From the IMG/VR virus record IMGVR_UViG_3300037069_000529, positions 1 through 38,224 of that record: a stretch of 38,224 bases of DNA; one strand, written 5' to 3'. This document shows, one piece after another, positions 14,785 to 21,597 of this stretch (position 1 is the first letter of the stretch; each line of letters begins with the position of its first letter). Source of the DNA: a virus. The translations under genes and the position numbers were made by a program. The notes below the pieces were generated by a model. That model was not told where the DNA came from. It saw only the letters and a program-made list of their open reading frames with translations, and ran no database searches.

Positions 14785-14979
14785 TTATTTCTCCTTGGTT
14801 GGTTGAATATGTTTAGTGATTTTTAAATAGTCGTTACTGTCATAGCTAGTAATATCGACATCGAACTTGGCCGTATCCAGATCGCCAAACCCAGCGTGCC
14901 TCATTAGCTCGGGGTGGTTATCCACAAGGGCCACTTTCAACAGGTCGATGGTCTCAGCTTTGGTAAGTGTGATTTTCAT
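14785..14979 (-). CDS. Small early protein, unknown
   Basis: 64 aa, start ATG overlapping the Sak4 stop (TAATG), stop 3 bp before the next gene. N-terminal helix (TKAETIDLLKVALVDNHPELM) followed by a beta strand segment (TAKFDVDITSYDSNDYLKITKHI). Similar short proteins accompany phage recombination genes; function unknown. Confidence 0.7.
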   Translation of the reverse strand: MKITLTKAETIDLLKVALVDNHPELMRHAGFGDLDTAKFDVDITSYDSNDYLKITKHIQPTKEK

Positions 14980-15671
14980 TACTTCCTCGCTTGTCCAATC
15001 TTAACTTTCTTACTTGGCAGTTCCCAGCCAGCCGACCGTAGGAACGGCTCAATCGTGCCGTATTCCACGTTGCCAGCCATCACTGTCCGCTTACTTACTA
15101 CATGTGCCCGGTACTTCTCGCCGTCGTAGCTCGTCAAGATCAGGCCGTCCGCAAAGCGGGTAAACTGCCTGATCGACTTCAGCTCTGAAGCGAGGATAAT
15201 TGAACCGGAAACGTCATCGACCTGACGTTTTGTATAGGTAAGCACAATAACGTTCTTCGGTAAGCTCCACAGCGTCTCAGAAAATGCAGCCATACGCTTG
15301 TTGAACTGACCGGTTAATTTACCATAGGGAACGTCCGTCAGGGCGGTTGCCTGTTGGCCGGTCTCTTGGTTCCACTGCTCGAGCACCACTTTCTCGAACA
15401 TATCAGCAATACCCTCGATGGTGTCGATCACCAGCGTGTCGTATTCGTCGCTCGAGGCAAAAAACGTGATCGCCTGTAGTAGCACCTCGCGGCCCGTCAC
15501 CTCGATAGCGTGTAGGCCCGCTTTGGCAGCGTTGCCGTCGGTGCTCAGGAACAGCGGGCGCGGCGCTTTGGCGGCAAGGGTCGTCTTGCCGGTCATCGGG
15601 TCGCCCATCACGATAAACTTGCTTGGTGCAGCAGGTTTGCCTTTACTGATTAAATCTTGTATATCACTCAT
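14979..15671 (-). CDS. Sak4-like RecA-fold ATPase
   Basis: 230 aa. Single RecA-type core: Walker A GDPMTGKT (residues 23-30), strand PRPLFLSTDG, Walker B TLVIDTIEG (79-87), then KLTGQFNKRMAAFSETLW and KNVIVLTYTKRQ. This is the Sak4 / phage nucleotide-binding family, which promotes single-strand annealing together with an SSB and a 5'-3' exonuclease; both partners appear just downstream. AAGGAG lies before the start. It acts on DNA in the cytoplasm during replication and end repair. Confidence 0.85.
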   Translation of the reverse strand: MSDIQDLISKGKPAAPSKFIVMGDPMTGKTTLAAKAPRPLFLSTDGNAAKAGLHAIEVTGREVLLQAITFFASSDEYDTLVIDTIEGIADMFEKVVLEQWNQETGQQATALTDVPYGKLTGQFNKRMAAFSETLWSLPKNVIVLTYTKRQVDDVSGSIILASELKSIRQFTRFADGLILTSYDGEKYRAHVVSKRTVMAGNVEYGTIEPFLRSAGWELPSKKVKIGQARK

Positions 15672-15682
15672 GGTTCATCTCC

Positions 15683-15853
15683 TTAATTCGGTTTCTTAAT
15701 ATGCTTATGAACGGGTAATCTCTCTAGTGCGGTTGATGTGATGAGATACGCGGCCCCATCGACCAAGAGAACTTGGCCGGGGTTGGCTATCGTTATCTGC
15801 TGTTTGCGGCGTGGCTTTCGCAATGAATGTAGGTGCCTGCGTAGCCAGTTCAT
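15683..15853 (-). CDS. Small basic early protein
   Basis: 56 aa; start overlaps the ribbon-helix-helix gene stop (TAATG). Strongly basic N-terminus (NWLRRHLHSLRKPRRKQQ) and a hydrophobic middle (GQVLLVDGAAYLITST). Possibly nucleic-acid binding. Coding is supported by exact coupling on the 5' side and placement just before the ribosome site of the Sak4-like gene. Confidence 0.6.
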   Translation of the reverse strand: MNWLRRHLHSLRKPRRKQQITIANPGQVLLVDGAAYLITSTALERLPVHKHIKKPN

Positions 15854-16014
15854 TATTCAGCCTCTACCGGGTGGTTCTTGATGTATTCGATAACTGCTTT
15901 GCGAATGAGCTGACCTTGGGTAATCTCGGCGCTTTCGATGTATTCTTCGACCCGTTCTTTCAGGTCACTATCGACACGTCCACCGAGCCAATCGTCTTTA
16001 ACTTTATTTGCCAT
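15853..16014 (-). CDS. Ribbon-helix-helix regulator
   Basis: 53 aa. GGRVDSDLKERVEEYIESAEITQGQLIRKAVIEYIKNH has the order of a ribbon-helix-helix (CopG/Arc) domain: a short basic/polar strand, helix 1 (LKERVEEYIE), turn, helix 2 (TQGQLIRKAVIEYI). Such dimers bind palindromic operators. It has GGAGGATTAA before its ATG. Candidate repressor of phage early promoters. Confidence 0.75.
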   Translation of the reverse strand: MANKVKDDWLGGRVDSDLKERVEEYIESAEITQGQLIRKAVIEYIKNHPVEAE

Positions 16015-16092
16015 TTAATCCTCCTCTGGCTCTAATCGTTTTTGTTCTTGGTCGTAAAACCACGCTTCCCATTCGGGGCTACCTATTTCCAT
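16015..16092 (-). CDS. Mini-ORF upstream of the RHH gene
   Basis: 25 aa (MEIGSPEWEAWFYDQEQKRL and an acidic tail). Supported by AAGGAGG at a good distance before the ATG and by ending directly against the next start (TAAATG). It overlaps the end of the membrane-protein gene by 14 bp. It may be a leader peptide that couples translation, or a small functional protein. Confidence 0.45.
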   Translation of the reverse strand: MEIGSPEWEAWFYDQEQKRLEPEED

Positions 16093-16291
16093 GGCTAGCC
16101 TCCTTGTGAGCGTTCCAGTCGGCGGCCATAATGGTAATCCAACCGAGCAAGAACGCTATCACATACCACCAGATCGCGTCTGCGCCGTGGTAGTTCGCTA
16201 TCAGGAGTAGCCCGAACAGAAAGGCGGTTATCAGGTTTCTCATAATCCCACTGATAAATCCGACGATCAAACAAATTGCTAGTAATATCAT
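16079..16291 (-). CDS. Small membrane protein
   Basis: 70 aa with two or three hydrophobic segments: MILLAICLIVGFISGIM, LITAFLFGLLLIANY and WWYVIAFLLGWITIMAA, ending in a charged tail (DWNAHKEASHGNR). AAAGGAG before the ATG. First gene after the promoter at 16316-16344. Function unknown; small early membrane proteins of phages may exclude superinfection or disturb the host membrane. Confidence 0.72.
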   Translation of the reverse strand: MILLAICLIVGFISGIMRNLITAFLFGLLLIANYHGADAIWWYVIAFLLGWITIMAADWNAHKEASHGNR

Positions 16292-16315
16292 GCCTGCTGC
16301 TCCTTTACGTTATTG

Positions 16316-16344
16316 ATTGTAGCACGTTATGCAAAACAATGCAA
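16316..16344 (-). promoter_or_regulatory. Early promoter (minus strand)
   Basis: Minus-strand TTGCAT (16344-16339), 17-bp spacer ending TGC, TACAAT (16321-16316): good -35 plus extended -10. Both boxes are embedded in the recurring elements GTGTTGCA and CGTGCTAC. It drives the recombination block from 16291 down to 12114. Confidence 0.75.
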
Positions 16345-16349
16345 CACTT

Positions 16350-16511
16350 TTATGGGCTAAATAGTAATTCCAGTACGTCTTCACGGCTCATGCCCTGTGC
16401 CCGCCAGCTCTTAATGAACCGTTGGCACAGGTCCCAGTCGTACACGACGGTCCGGCGGCCGTTCCACGTCAGTACCTTTGGCTGGAACTCTTTATCGTCT
16501 GATGGTGTCAT
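16350..16511 (-). CDS. Small early protein starting MTPSDD
   Basis: 53 aa from the ATG at 16511, 1 base after the upstream stop; a longer in-frame start would overlap the upstream gene by over 60 bases. Sequence is soluble with a C-terminal helix (DLCQRFIKSWRAQGMSREDVLELL). The N-terminus shares TPSDD with the protein at 16743-17120, encoded by an identical 15-bp stretch. Function unknown. Confidence 0.6.
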   Translation of the reverse strand: MTPSDDKEFQPKVLTWNGRRTVVYDWDLCQRFIKSWRAQGMSREDVLELLFSP

Positions 16512-16512
16512 T

Positions 16513-16746
16513 CTACTGCACGCCTCCTGCGGCGGGTTGGATATTTCCGGCCGCCGGTTGCAGGTTATCGACACGCTTCCCGGTAGGGTGATCGCTAGTT
16601 TGCAAGATGGGGTTATGGTATACCCACGTCGTCGTGTTATGAGCGGTTACGAAGTCCTCTATCAATCCGACCCCATATCCGGCAAGTAGTGCCATGGGAA
16701 ACATCATCACGAACAGGAACCTCTTATTTTTCAGTAATTTTTTCAT
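16513..16746 (-). CDS. Small exported or membrane-anchored protein
   Basis: 77 aa with a signal-anchor layout: MKKLLKNKR, then hydrophobic FLFVMMFPMALLAGYGVGLI (residues 10-29), and a polar outer tail that ends in an imperfect repeat LQPAAGNIQPAAGGVQ. AAAGGAG before the ATG; start overlaps the previous stop (ATGA). Function unknown. Confidence 0.7.
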   Translation of the reverse strand: MKKLLKNKRFLFVMMFPMALLAGYGVGLIEDFVTAHNTTTWVYHNPILQTSDHPTGKRVDNLQPAAGNIQPAAGGVQ

Positions 16747-17120
16747 ACTTTCTCCTTTGTGTCTTGCTTAGTAGTGAGGGTGGCGATACGGTCTAGGTAA
16801 TACTTTTGTACCTTTATAAATGGCGTGCAAGCTACACGTTCTAGCTCGTCTATCCTTGCCTCAGTTACCTTTTGGGAGATAAGAGCCAGCAACTCATCAT
16901 GGAACTTCCCTCTTTTCAGTACGTTCAGCATATAAACTTCGTACTTATCTAATATGTCGATTATCTCCTCCCTCAACCCCTCATCGTCTGACTTATCCAT
17001 AAGTGCCTGCCTTTTCTCCATCGAACCCTCGACGGCTTTTTTAATGTTTTTAGGGTCGGTGACGAATGCGAGGAGGTCAGCTTGGGACAACCCCTCATCG
17101 TCTGATGGTGTATGGCTCAT
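16743..17120 (-). CDS. Helical early protein, unknown
   Basis: 125 aa, charged and almost wholly helical. The motif (K/P)SDDEGL occurs twice (residues 5-11 and about 44-50), encoded by an identical 15-bp DNA repeat at 17091-17105 and 16977-16991. TTAAGGAGGAG precedes its start, which overlaps the upstream 48-aa gene as ATGA. No family recognised. Confidence 0.68.
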   Translation of the reverse strand: MSHTPSDDEGLSQADLLAFVTDPKNIKKAVEGSMEKRQALMDKSDDEGLREEIIDILDKYEVYMLNVLKRGKFHDELLALISQKVTEARIDELERVACTPFIKVQKYYLDRIATLTTKQDTKEKV

Positions 17121-17263
17121 TTTCTCCTCCTTAACGTGAGTTGGTAGTTCTTTGGCTGAACGCGTTTACCGTTCTTGAATAGCTGAATGAACCCTGCCGA
17201 ACCAGTCTTAATGACGTACTCATCAAAAGACTTTTGTAGGCGGAGGGGTTTACGCTTACTCAT
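17117..17263 (-). CDS. Small basic early protein
   Basis: 48 aa (MSKRKPLRLQKSFDEYVIKT, basic end LTLRRRK). Perfect ribosome site AAAGGAGGT upstream. Overlaps the downstream start as ATGA. Positively charged at both ends, so nucleic-acid binding is possible. Confidence 0.6.
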   Translation of the reverse strand: MSKRKPLRLQKSFDEYVIKTGSAGFIQLFKNGKRVQPKNYQLTLRRRK

Positions 17264-17315
17264 TACTTCTTACCTCCTTTGTATTCTGTAGCCCCTGCGT
17301 CGTATCACTCATCAT
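17256..17315 (-). CDS. Possible mini-ORF / leader peptide
   Basis: 19 aa (MMSDTTQGLQNTKEVRSNE). GGAGG lies 6 nt before the ATG and the start overlaps the upstream stop; its end overlaps the next gene by 8 bp. The ribosome site of the 48-aa gene lies inside it, so its translation could set access to that site. Little else supports it. Confidence 0.3.
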   Translation of the reverse strand: MMSDTTQGLQNTKEVRSNE

Positions 17316-17500
17316 TCGTCTCCTCCATTTACGATAGTGCGTTGCTCTACGCCCCAGCGCTCATCAGCGCCATTGTTCTGAACCTCGTCGAGCAGTATTT
17401 GTAGGCTCATAGCCGTAAACCCGAGGCAGCGACAGATCATGCTGCCGACCCGTGTCTCAGCTCGCTCTAGGAGGCGCTCACCGATAGTCACTAAGTCCAT
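17312..17500 (-). CDS. Small early protein, unknown
   Basis: 62 aa, helical (TIGERLLERAETRVGSMICRC, MSLQILLDEVQN). Start follows the helicase stop by 4 bp with AAGGAA in front. Function unknown; co-transcribed with the SNF2-like helicase. Confidence 0.6.
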   Translation of the reverse strand: MDLVTIGERLLERAETRVGSMICRCLGFTAMSLQILLDEVQNNGADERWGVEQRTIVNGGDE

Positions 17501-17504
17501 TGGT

Positions 17505-18815
17505 CTATTCCTTAATGTTTCCAGCCTCTAGCGCGGCCTTATACCACTGATCGGTCTGGAAGTTAGTTTTGTTGCGCAGGGCACTCCATATTTCCCGCTC
17601 GACAGTCTGCGGCGCACAGAGCAGGTAGATGGTCATTTTTTTGGTTTGACCAGAACGGTTAGTACGTCCGATCGACTGCTCATAATCGCTATAGCTATAC
17701 GTAGGCGAGAAATAAATCGTAGTGGCCGCGTATGTAAGCTCAATACCTGTACTGCCGCTTTGGTACTGGGCAAGAGTAATAGTACGCTCAAGATCGTTCC
17801 ATTGCGGTTTGTTTGGTATTTCATGCTTCTCTCCGTCCTGCCGAAATACTGTCCGGCCCTTGTGCTTGCGCTTAATCATATCGAGTATGGCGTCGCGCTC
17901 GCTTGCATAGTTATAAAAGATCACACAGTTGTCACTCACGCCCTCGAGGAAGTCGTCGAGCCACGCGATCTTCGGTGCGGCCAGCGATTGCCGGAGCGCA
18001 TGGAGCAGGGCGCTTGAGTTATCAAGGAACCTGTCGCCGAAGACACGCTTGCGCTCAACCTCGTGGTACTCCTTGGTAATCGGGAGGCTCACCGGTACGA
18101 ACGTGATCGGCGGCAGATCGAGCGCCGCCTGCTTATTGAGCGGCTTGGCAATCTTATTCCAGTAGCGCTTCAGTTCGTCCTCGTGGTAGTAGCCGATGAT
18201 TTCCGGAAACCCCTTATAGTTCTGAACGTTGCAATAGCGTTTCTTGAACTCGGTGATATGTCGGACCATGCCAAATATCTTCAGGTAGTTCGCGGCGTCA
18301 ATCCAACCGTTCGGCATAGGGGTCGCACTCAGGCCCACGAAGAAGTCGGCACGCTTGCCCACCTCATACACGCGGCGTCCGGCGTTGGCCCCGGGGTTTT
18401 TGGCCTTATGCACCTCGTCGCATATCATAGCGAAGTTGTCGGGGTGATCGGCCAGCCACGTCTCGTAAAGGCCACGCTTGCCCGCCCGGTATTGTTGCGG
18501 ACTTGGCTTTCTGCTAAATTTCTCATAGCTAACGATCATATACTCAGGCATAATACGACCTGAGAAGTATTCTTGCACGTCACGCTCCCAGTCGCCAGAG
18601 TTCGCTTTAGAAGCGGGCGCGACGATCAGAAGCGGCTTCAGGTACGCATGATGGTCATAGTGCGCAAGCGCCATGAACGTCTTGCCCGTACCGGTATCGG
18701 CGGCAAAGAGATACTTTGGCGGCAGCCCCCGTAGATAATCGATCTGATAATCATACAGGGTTACAGGTGCCTCGCCGGTCAGTGTGTTATGGGTTGATAG
18801 TAGTTGTCGTGTCAT
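17505..18815 (-). CDS. SNF2/SF2-type DNA helicase
   Basis: 436 aa, about the size of phage SNF2-like helicases. Q-like region YDYQIDYLRGL, motif I DTGTGKT (40-46), Ia LLIVAPASK, motif II CDEVHKAK (DEVH 133-136), motif III GLSATPMPN (161-169), then in the second RecA lobe NCVIFYNYAS, STGIELTYA and motif VI QSIGRTNRSGQ (about 380-390), the SNF2/RapA-type arginine pattern. It translocates on duplex DNA, in phages likely for replication or recombination. Ribosome site is weak (TAGGTAAAATT). Confidence 0.88.
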   Translation of the reverse strand: MTRQLLSTHNTLTGEAPVTLYDYQIDYLRGLPPKYLFAADTGTGKTFMALAHYDHHAYLKPLLIVAPASKANSGDWERDVQEYFSGRIMPEYMIVSYEKFSRKPSPQQYRAGKRGLYETWLADHPDNFAMICDEVHKAKNPGANAGRRVYEVGKRADFFVGLSATPMPNGWIDAANYLKIFGMVRHITEFKKRYCNVQNYKGFPEIIGYYHEDELKRYWNKIAKPLNKQAALDLPPITFVPVSLPITKEYHEVERKRVFGDRFLDNSSALLHALRQSLAAPKIAWLDDFLEGVSDNCVIFYNYASERDAILDMIKRKHKGRTVFRQDGEKHEIPNKPQWNDLERTITLAQYQSGSTGIELTYAATTIYFSPTYSYSDYEQSIGRTNRSGQTKKMTIYLLCAPQTVEREIWSALRNKTNFQTDQWYKAALEAGNIKE

Positions 18816-18845
18816 TATTAAATTTTACCTATTAGGAGGTTGTCC

Positions 18846-18989
18846 ATGGAATTAACGGTTATAATGGTTGTCTGGTTTGCGGCATGGTCTATCGGTAGAC
18901 TGCTCCACGCCCTAGTCACTCGGTATGTACGTGACGTGTATTTTGACCCGTTTTGGCCTACGTACTCGGACCACTACTCCCGTAGATAG
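18846..18989 (+). CDS. Small membrane protein on the opposite strand
   Basis: 47 aa: MELTVIMVVWFAAWSIGRLL forms a membrane helix, then a basic stretch and an aromatic tail (VYFDPFWPTYSDHYSRR). A perfect AGGAGGT (18834-18840) lies 5 nt before the ATG. All neighbours read on the minus strand. A weak alternative on the minus strand, a 43-aa frame at 18912-19043 (MSKATTEPTRKIEV...), overlaps it; only one is probably real, and the plus-strand one has the better start signal. Confidence 0.5.
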   Translation: MELTVIMVVWFAAWSIGRLLHALVTRYVRDVYFDPFWPTYSDHYSRR

Positions 18990-19005
18990 TCCGAGCCGCG
19001 TCACC

Positions 19006-19230
19006 TCAATTTTGCGCGTTGGTTCTGTTGTTGCTTTGCTCATAGTTGCCCCCATTGATAAATTTTATAAACTTTAAGCTTGTGTTTTTATAGCGTATGC
19101 CGTTCGCATGGCGGCACGTTTTCCACAGTTCGAGTTCGTTGGTGTTTAAGTTTAACAGCGTGTGTGTATGGGTGTTCTTGTCGCATGATAGATGTCTGTA
19201 GCCTGCGTAATACATCATGCAATGCTTCAT
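19006..19230 (-). CDS. Small early protein, unknown
   Basis: 74 aa with GAGGGG 5 nt before the ATG. Contains Cys/His residues near the N-terminus (MKHCMMYYAGYRHLSCDKNT) and a plausible beta segment (LLNLNTNELELWKTCRHANG, RYKNTSLKFIKFI). First gene behind the promoter at 19328-19356. Function unknown; the His/Cys spacing could bind a metal but is not diagnostic. Confidence 0.55.
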   Translation of the reverse strand: MKHCMMYYAGYRHLSCDKNTHTHTLLNLNTNELELWKTCRHANGIRYKNTSLKFIKFINGGNYEQSNNRTNAQN

Positions 19231-19304
19231 GCTATCCCCTCACGATCTTAGTTAAGAATTAAAGTGCTAAACTTTCCCCCTTTCACCTCTGTTAATTTCG
19301 CCTG

Positions 19305-19319
19305 CGTGAAGTATTCACG
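19305..19319 (-). other. Hairpin at the 5' end of the early transcript
   Basis: CGTGAA/TTCACG with a 3-nt loop, lying just downstream of the -10 at 19328-19333, so it would be the first structure of the mRNA. It could stabilise the 5' end or be an operator at +1. The leader from here to 19231 holds no other gene I can support. Confidence 0.4.
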
Positions 19320-19327
19320 TTATCTTT

Positions 19328-19356
19328 ATCATAGGCCCATTCGCATAACAATGCAA
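19328..19356 (-). promoter_or_regulatory. Early promoter (minus strand)
   Basis: Minus-strand TTGCAT (19356-19351), exactly 17 bp, TATGAT (19333-19328). The -35 lies in the recurring GTGTTGCAT element and, with the start of the spacer, resembles the promoter at 16316-16344 (TTGCATTGTT in both). It would feed the SNF2 helicase block. Confidence 0.72.
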
Positions 19357-19380
19357 CACTACTTTTTGCCCGGCCAATTC

Positions 19381-19530
19381 TCATTGGTCCAGCTCCTTTC
19401 CAAGGTCCTCGAGTAGCTTGCTAAAATCGTCGGCCACAAATCCCGGGTGCGTTTCGATCATCTGGCCGACGCCGTGGTGCTCGTAGTAATTAATCAGCCC
19501 GCGTATGTTGTCTTTCAGTTCGTCGCTCAT
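19381..19530 (-). CDS. Small early protein, unknown
   Basis: 49 aa, acidic and helical (MSDELKDNIRGLINYYEHHG, then DDFSKLLEDLGKELDQ). Follows the 19537-19686 gene after 6 bp, with its ribosome site (GAGTAGGCGG) inside that gene's end. Last gene before the promoter at 19328-19356. Function unknown. Confidence 0.6.
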   Translation of the reverse strand: MSDELKDNIRGLINYYEHHGVGQMIETHPGFVADDFSKLLEDLGKELDQ

Positions 19531-19536
19531 AGCCGC

Positions 19537-19686
19537 CTACTCCTCGTCGTACCCGTCAAACCAGCCGTCACCATGGGTTGAGGGGTCATTACAGTGCTCC
19601 CGCGCCTCCGCTAGCGTCAGGCCGGTATCGATCACCTCAGCCGGTCGATCGTCTTGGTAGAAGCGGATAATCTTATAAGTTGCCAT
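19537..19686 (-). CDS. Small conserved-type phage protein
   Basis: 49 aa. MATYKIIRFYQDDRPAEVID, LTLAEAREHCNDPSTHGDGWFDGY: a beta hairpin, a helix and a Trp/Phe/Gly end. Small proteins of this pattern (YK-I-RFYQD ... AQ/R-HC-DP-T ... GWFDGY) recur in many unrelated phages, though their role is not known. GGAGG precedes it. Confidence 0.7.
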   Translation of the reverse strand: MATYKIIRFYQDDRPAEVIDTGLTLAEAREHCNDPSTHGDGWFDGYDEE

Positions 19687-19690
19687 TTCT

Positions 19691-19885
19691 TTAGTCCTCC
19701 ATTCTTAGTGTGCTATGCTTTTGCGCCCATTCGTGGCCGCGGTCGTTAATATACTTGCTTACGTCATCGGCAAGGCTGATATAGCCGACGCCGATAATGC
19801 CGTTCAATGCGATTATCCTATCGATCACTCGCGTTAAGGTAATGTCACCATTCTTTAAAAGCTTGTCAAGTTCATCGTCACTCAT
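19691..19885 (-). CDS. Small early protein, unknown
   Basis: 64 aa, helical (DDELDKLLKNGDITLTRVIDRIIALNG) with a central hydrophobic turn (IIGVGYISLADDVSKYI). GGAGGT before the ATG; start overlaps the upstream stop (ATGA). Function unknown. Confidence 0.62.
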   Translation of the reverse strand: MSDDELDKLLKNGDITLTRVIDRIIALNGIIGVGYISLADDVSKYINDRGHEWAQKHSTLRMED

Positions 19886-20523
19886 GCGGGTACCTCCATC
19901 GGTCCATCAGTTAATTGTATTGGCACTTTACCGGCTTGAAACAGGTACAAAATCCAGTTGCGGCGCGCCACAAACCAGCCGTGTGGCAGCGCCTCAGTCA
20001 TGCGCTTGGCGGTTGTCATGGTATGCCAGCCGCCCGTATCCAGCGTGTACGTGTTCGTCTTGGCGTCATAGCTCACGACATACGTGGCGTGATAGCGGAC
20101 CCGGAAGCTCCCATCAGGCTCGTCAAAGCGGCGCGTCTTGGTCGCAATCAGCTTGCCCTTATTCACCGGCGTCGCCGTGTCACGTACCAAAATGTCTTGC
20201 CCGGTGCTAAACACGTTACTTGTCGGCGTGTATACCACGAAAATGTCGCCGTGTTTGGCCTCAAGTTCCTCATATTTGCGCTCTTGTGCGCTTGGCCCGT
20301 GTTCGTCGCTCATAGCGTCGCCCCATTCGCCGGTGGCCCAATCCTTATCGATCAGTTTGAAGCCCGGCTCAGGCGTCAGTACGTTATAGCCGCGCCACCC
20401 GTCGCTTGAGTGCCATTTACTCGTCGCCATCAGCACGCTAGGGTGCTTAGGGTCATAGAATGCGTCTGGTACGTCAGCGCCGCGGTTGACGGCTTCAATT
20501 GCGGTCGTGTCTTTGTAAATCAT
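19882..20523 (-). CDS. Early protein of 213 aa, unknown
   Basis: Start at 20523 is chosen because it overlaps the upstream stop (ATGA) and has AGGAGG 7 nt before it; an earlier frame opening at 20544 lacks these. Mixed alpha/beta protein, rich in aromatic residues (SKWHSSDGWRGYNVL, RYHATYVVSYDAKTNTYTLDTGGWHTM, GWFVARRNWILYLFQAG). No membrane segment or known motif. The largest gene in this stretch of mini-genes; function unknown. Confidence 0.68.
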   Translation of the reverse strand: MIYKDTTAIEAVNRGADVPDAFYDPKHPSVLMATSKWHSSDGWRGYNVLTPEPGFKLIDKDWATGEWGDAMSDEHGPSAQERKYEELEAKHGDIFVVYTPTSNVFSTGQDILVRDTATPVNKGKLIATKTRRFDEPDGSFRVRYHATYVVSYDAKTNTYTLDTGGWHTMTTAKRMTEALPHGWFVARRNWILYLFQAGKVPIQLTDGPMEVPA

Positions 20524-20705
20524 CGTCGTGCCTCCTCTTGGCATTTAATACATTGGTCGATAGTCTCGTGTCCGTTCGAGACGGTGCCGCTTATACTAGG
20601 CGCGGCAATCCATGTCCGGTGGCGCTTACAGCGAACAATCAGCAGCCCGCTATATTCGCCTATATATTCGCGCAAGGCGCGCTTTGTCTTTGCCATGTAA
20701 ATCAT
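20520..20705 (-). CDS. Small putative zinc-binding basic protein
   Basis: 61 aa. Basic N-terminus (MAKTKRALREYIGEY) and two Cys pairs: CKRH near residue 26 and CIKC near residue 54, a possible zinc ribbon. AAGGAGG before the ATG at 20705, which overlaps the previous stop (ATGA). A nucleic-acid-binding role is possible. Confidence 0.6.
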   Translation of the reverse strand: MIYMAKTKRALREYIGEYSGLLIVRCKRHRTWIAAPSISGTVSNGHETIDQCIKCQEEARR

Positions 20706-20953
20706 GCTATAGCCTCCTTAGTTTCGCCTAGTTCCGGCTCCCATTCGGTGTAGTAGCAGTCGCCGTCGTCGCTGTAGTGTTCGGTCCAGTCACGCTCGCC
20801 CTGTTCAATGTCGTCATTGAACGACTTGAATAGGCACGCGCCCTCGTGATAATACTCGTCGCAACAATACACTCCCTCTTGCGTGCCGTCAGGCTTAAAG
20901 TTCAGTAGCTTCTTACAGGTCGCGCAACGGCGGACCGTCATCTCCTCTTGCAT
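20702..20953 (-). CDS. Small zinc-finger-like protein
   Basis: 83 aa. CATCKK (residues 10-15), YCCDEYYHEGAC (29-40) give a CxxC ... C/C ... H ... C arrangement likely to hold zinc. The C-terminal half is strongly acidic (DDIEQGERDWTEHYSDDGD). The start overlaps the upstream stop (TAATG). Function unknown; small zinc proteins in phage early regions often bind host enzymes. Confidence 0.62.
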   Translation of the reverse strand: MQEEMTVRRCATCKKLLNFKPDGTQEGVYCCDEYYHEGACLFKSFNDDIEQGERDWTEHYSDDGDCYYTEWEPELGETKEAIA

Positions 20954-21183
20954 TATTCAGTTACCGCTTTCCGGCCGACAGCCGTTAGCTTGCCGTCCTT
21001 AGTTATAAAACCCTCCTCAATCAGTGCCGCCGCGTTCCGGCCGTACCACCCCTGCAAGCCCCATGCCGCGCCCGTCTTAATCAGGTACGCCCATGCGTTC
21101 AATTCATCTAGTGGCGTGTGGCCGTCATCGTCAAAGCCCTCAATGATAGAGCACGCGGTGTACGTATCAGTAATATCGATCAT
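20953..21183 (-). CDS. Small early protein with winged-helix-like end
   Basis: 76 aa from the ATG at 21183 that overlaps the upstream stop (TAATG). Sequence AALIEEGFITKDGKLTAVGRKAVTE at the C-terminus looks like the last helix and wing of a small winged helix. The N-terminal part contains DDDGHTPLDELNAWAYLIKT. Possible regulator; family not recognised. Confidence 0.6.
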   Translation of the reverse strand: MIDITDTYTACSIIEGFDDDGHTPLDELNAWAYLIKTGAAWGLQGWYGRNAAALIEEGFITKDGKLTAVGRKAVTE

Positions 21184-21311
21184 TACAGTACCGCCCATAC
21201 CACCACCGTGACATACAGTAGCGTTAAAATTGCCGTGAACTCTAGGAACTTTAGCGCCTTACGTGCTAGGACGCCTAGCGCCTCTTTCGTGGTCATTATC
21301 TCGTTTTTCAT
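21183..21311 (-). CDS. Single-span mini membrane protein
   Basis: 42 aa: charged N-terminal helix (MKNEIMTTKEALGVLARKAL) and one hydrophobic span (FTAILTLLYVTVVVWAVL) that ends at the stop. GGAGGCC upstream. Coupled downstream by TAATG. Function unknown. Confidence 0.58.
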   Translation of the reverse strand: MKNEIMTTKEALGVLARKALKFLEFTAILTLLYVTVVVWAVL

Positions 21312-21312
21312 A

Positions 21313-21573
21313 CTAGTTGGCCTCCTTTGGTAGCCAATCACGCCATGCGTCATGCGTGGTTATCAGTTCAATATCGTCAATCGTATACAAGCCCTTGGCT
21401 AGTTCAGCGCGTAGCTGTACCATGTTCGGCAAGCTAACGACGCTTCCCCGTTGGCCGTTATATGGCCCGCCGCGATACGTAAAGTATACGCGGATATAAT
21501 CAGGGCTGTCCCGGTACAAGCGGCGCGCGGTGTTGTGGTCAATCGCCGCTTGCATGTCCTCAATCGTGTTCAT
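21313..21573 (-). CDS. Small early protein, unknown
   Basis: 86 aa from the second ATG (21573), 8 nt after AAGGAG; the ATG at 21579 is too close to that site. Contains TIEDMQAAIDHNTARRLYRD, a beta stretch with RVYFTYRGGPYNGQRG, and a helical end. Function unknown. Confidence 0.62.
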   Translation of the reverse strand: MNTIEDMQAAIDHNTARRLYRDSPDYIRVYFTYRGGPYNGQRGSVVSLPNMVQLRAELAKGLYTIDDIELITTHDAWRDWLPKEAN

Positions 21574-21597
21574 GGTCATTACTCCTTATAGTTATGG

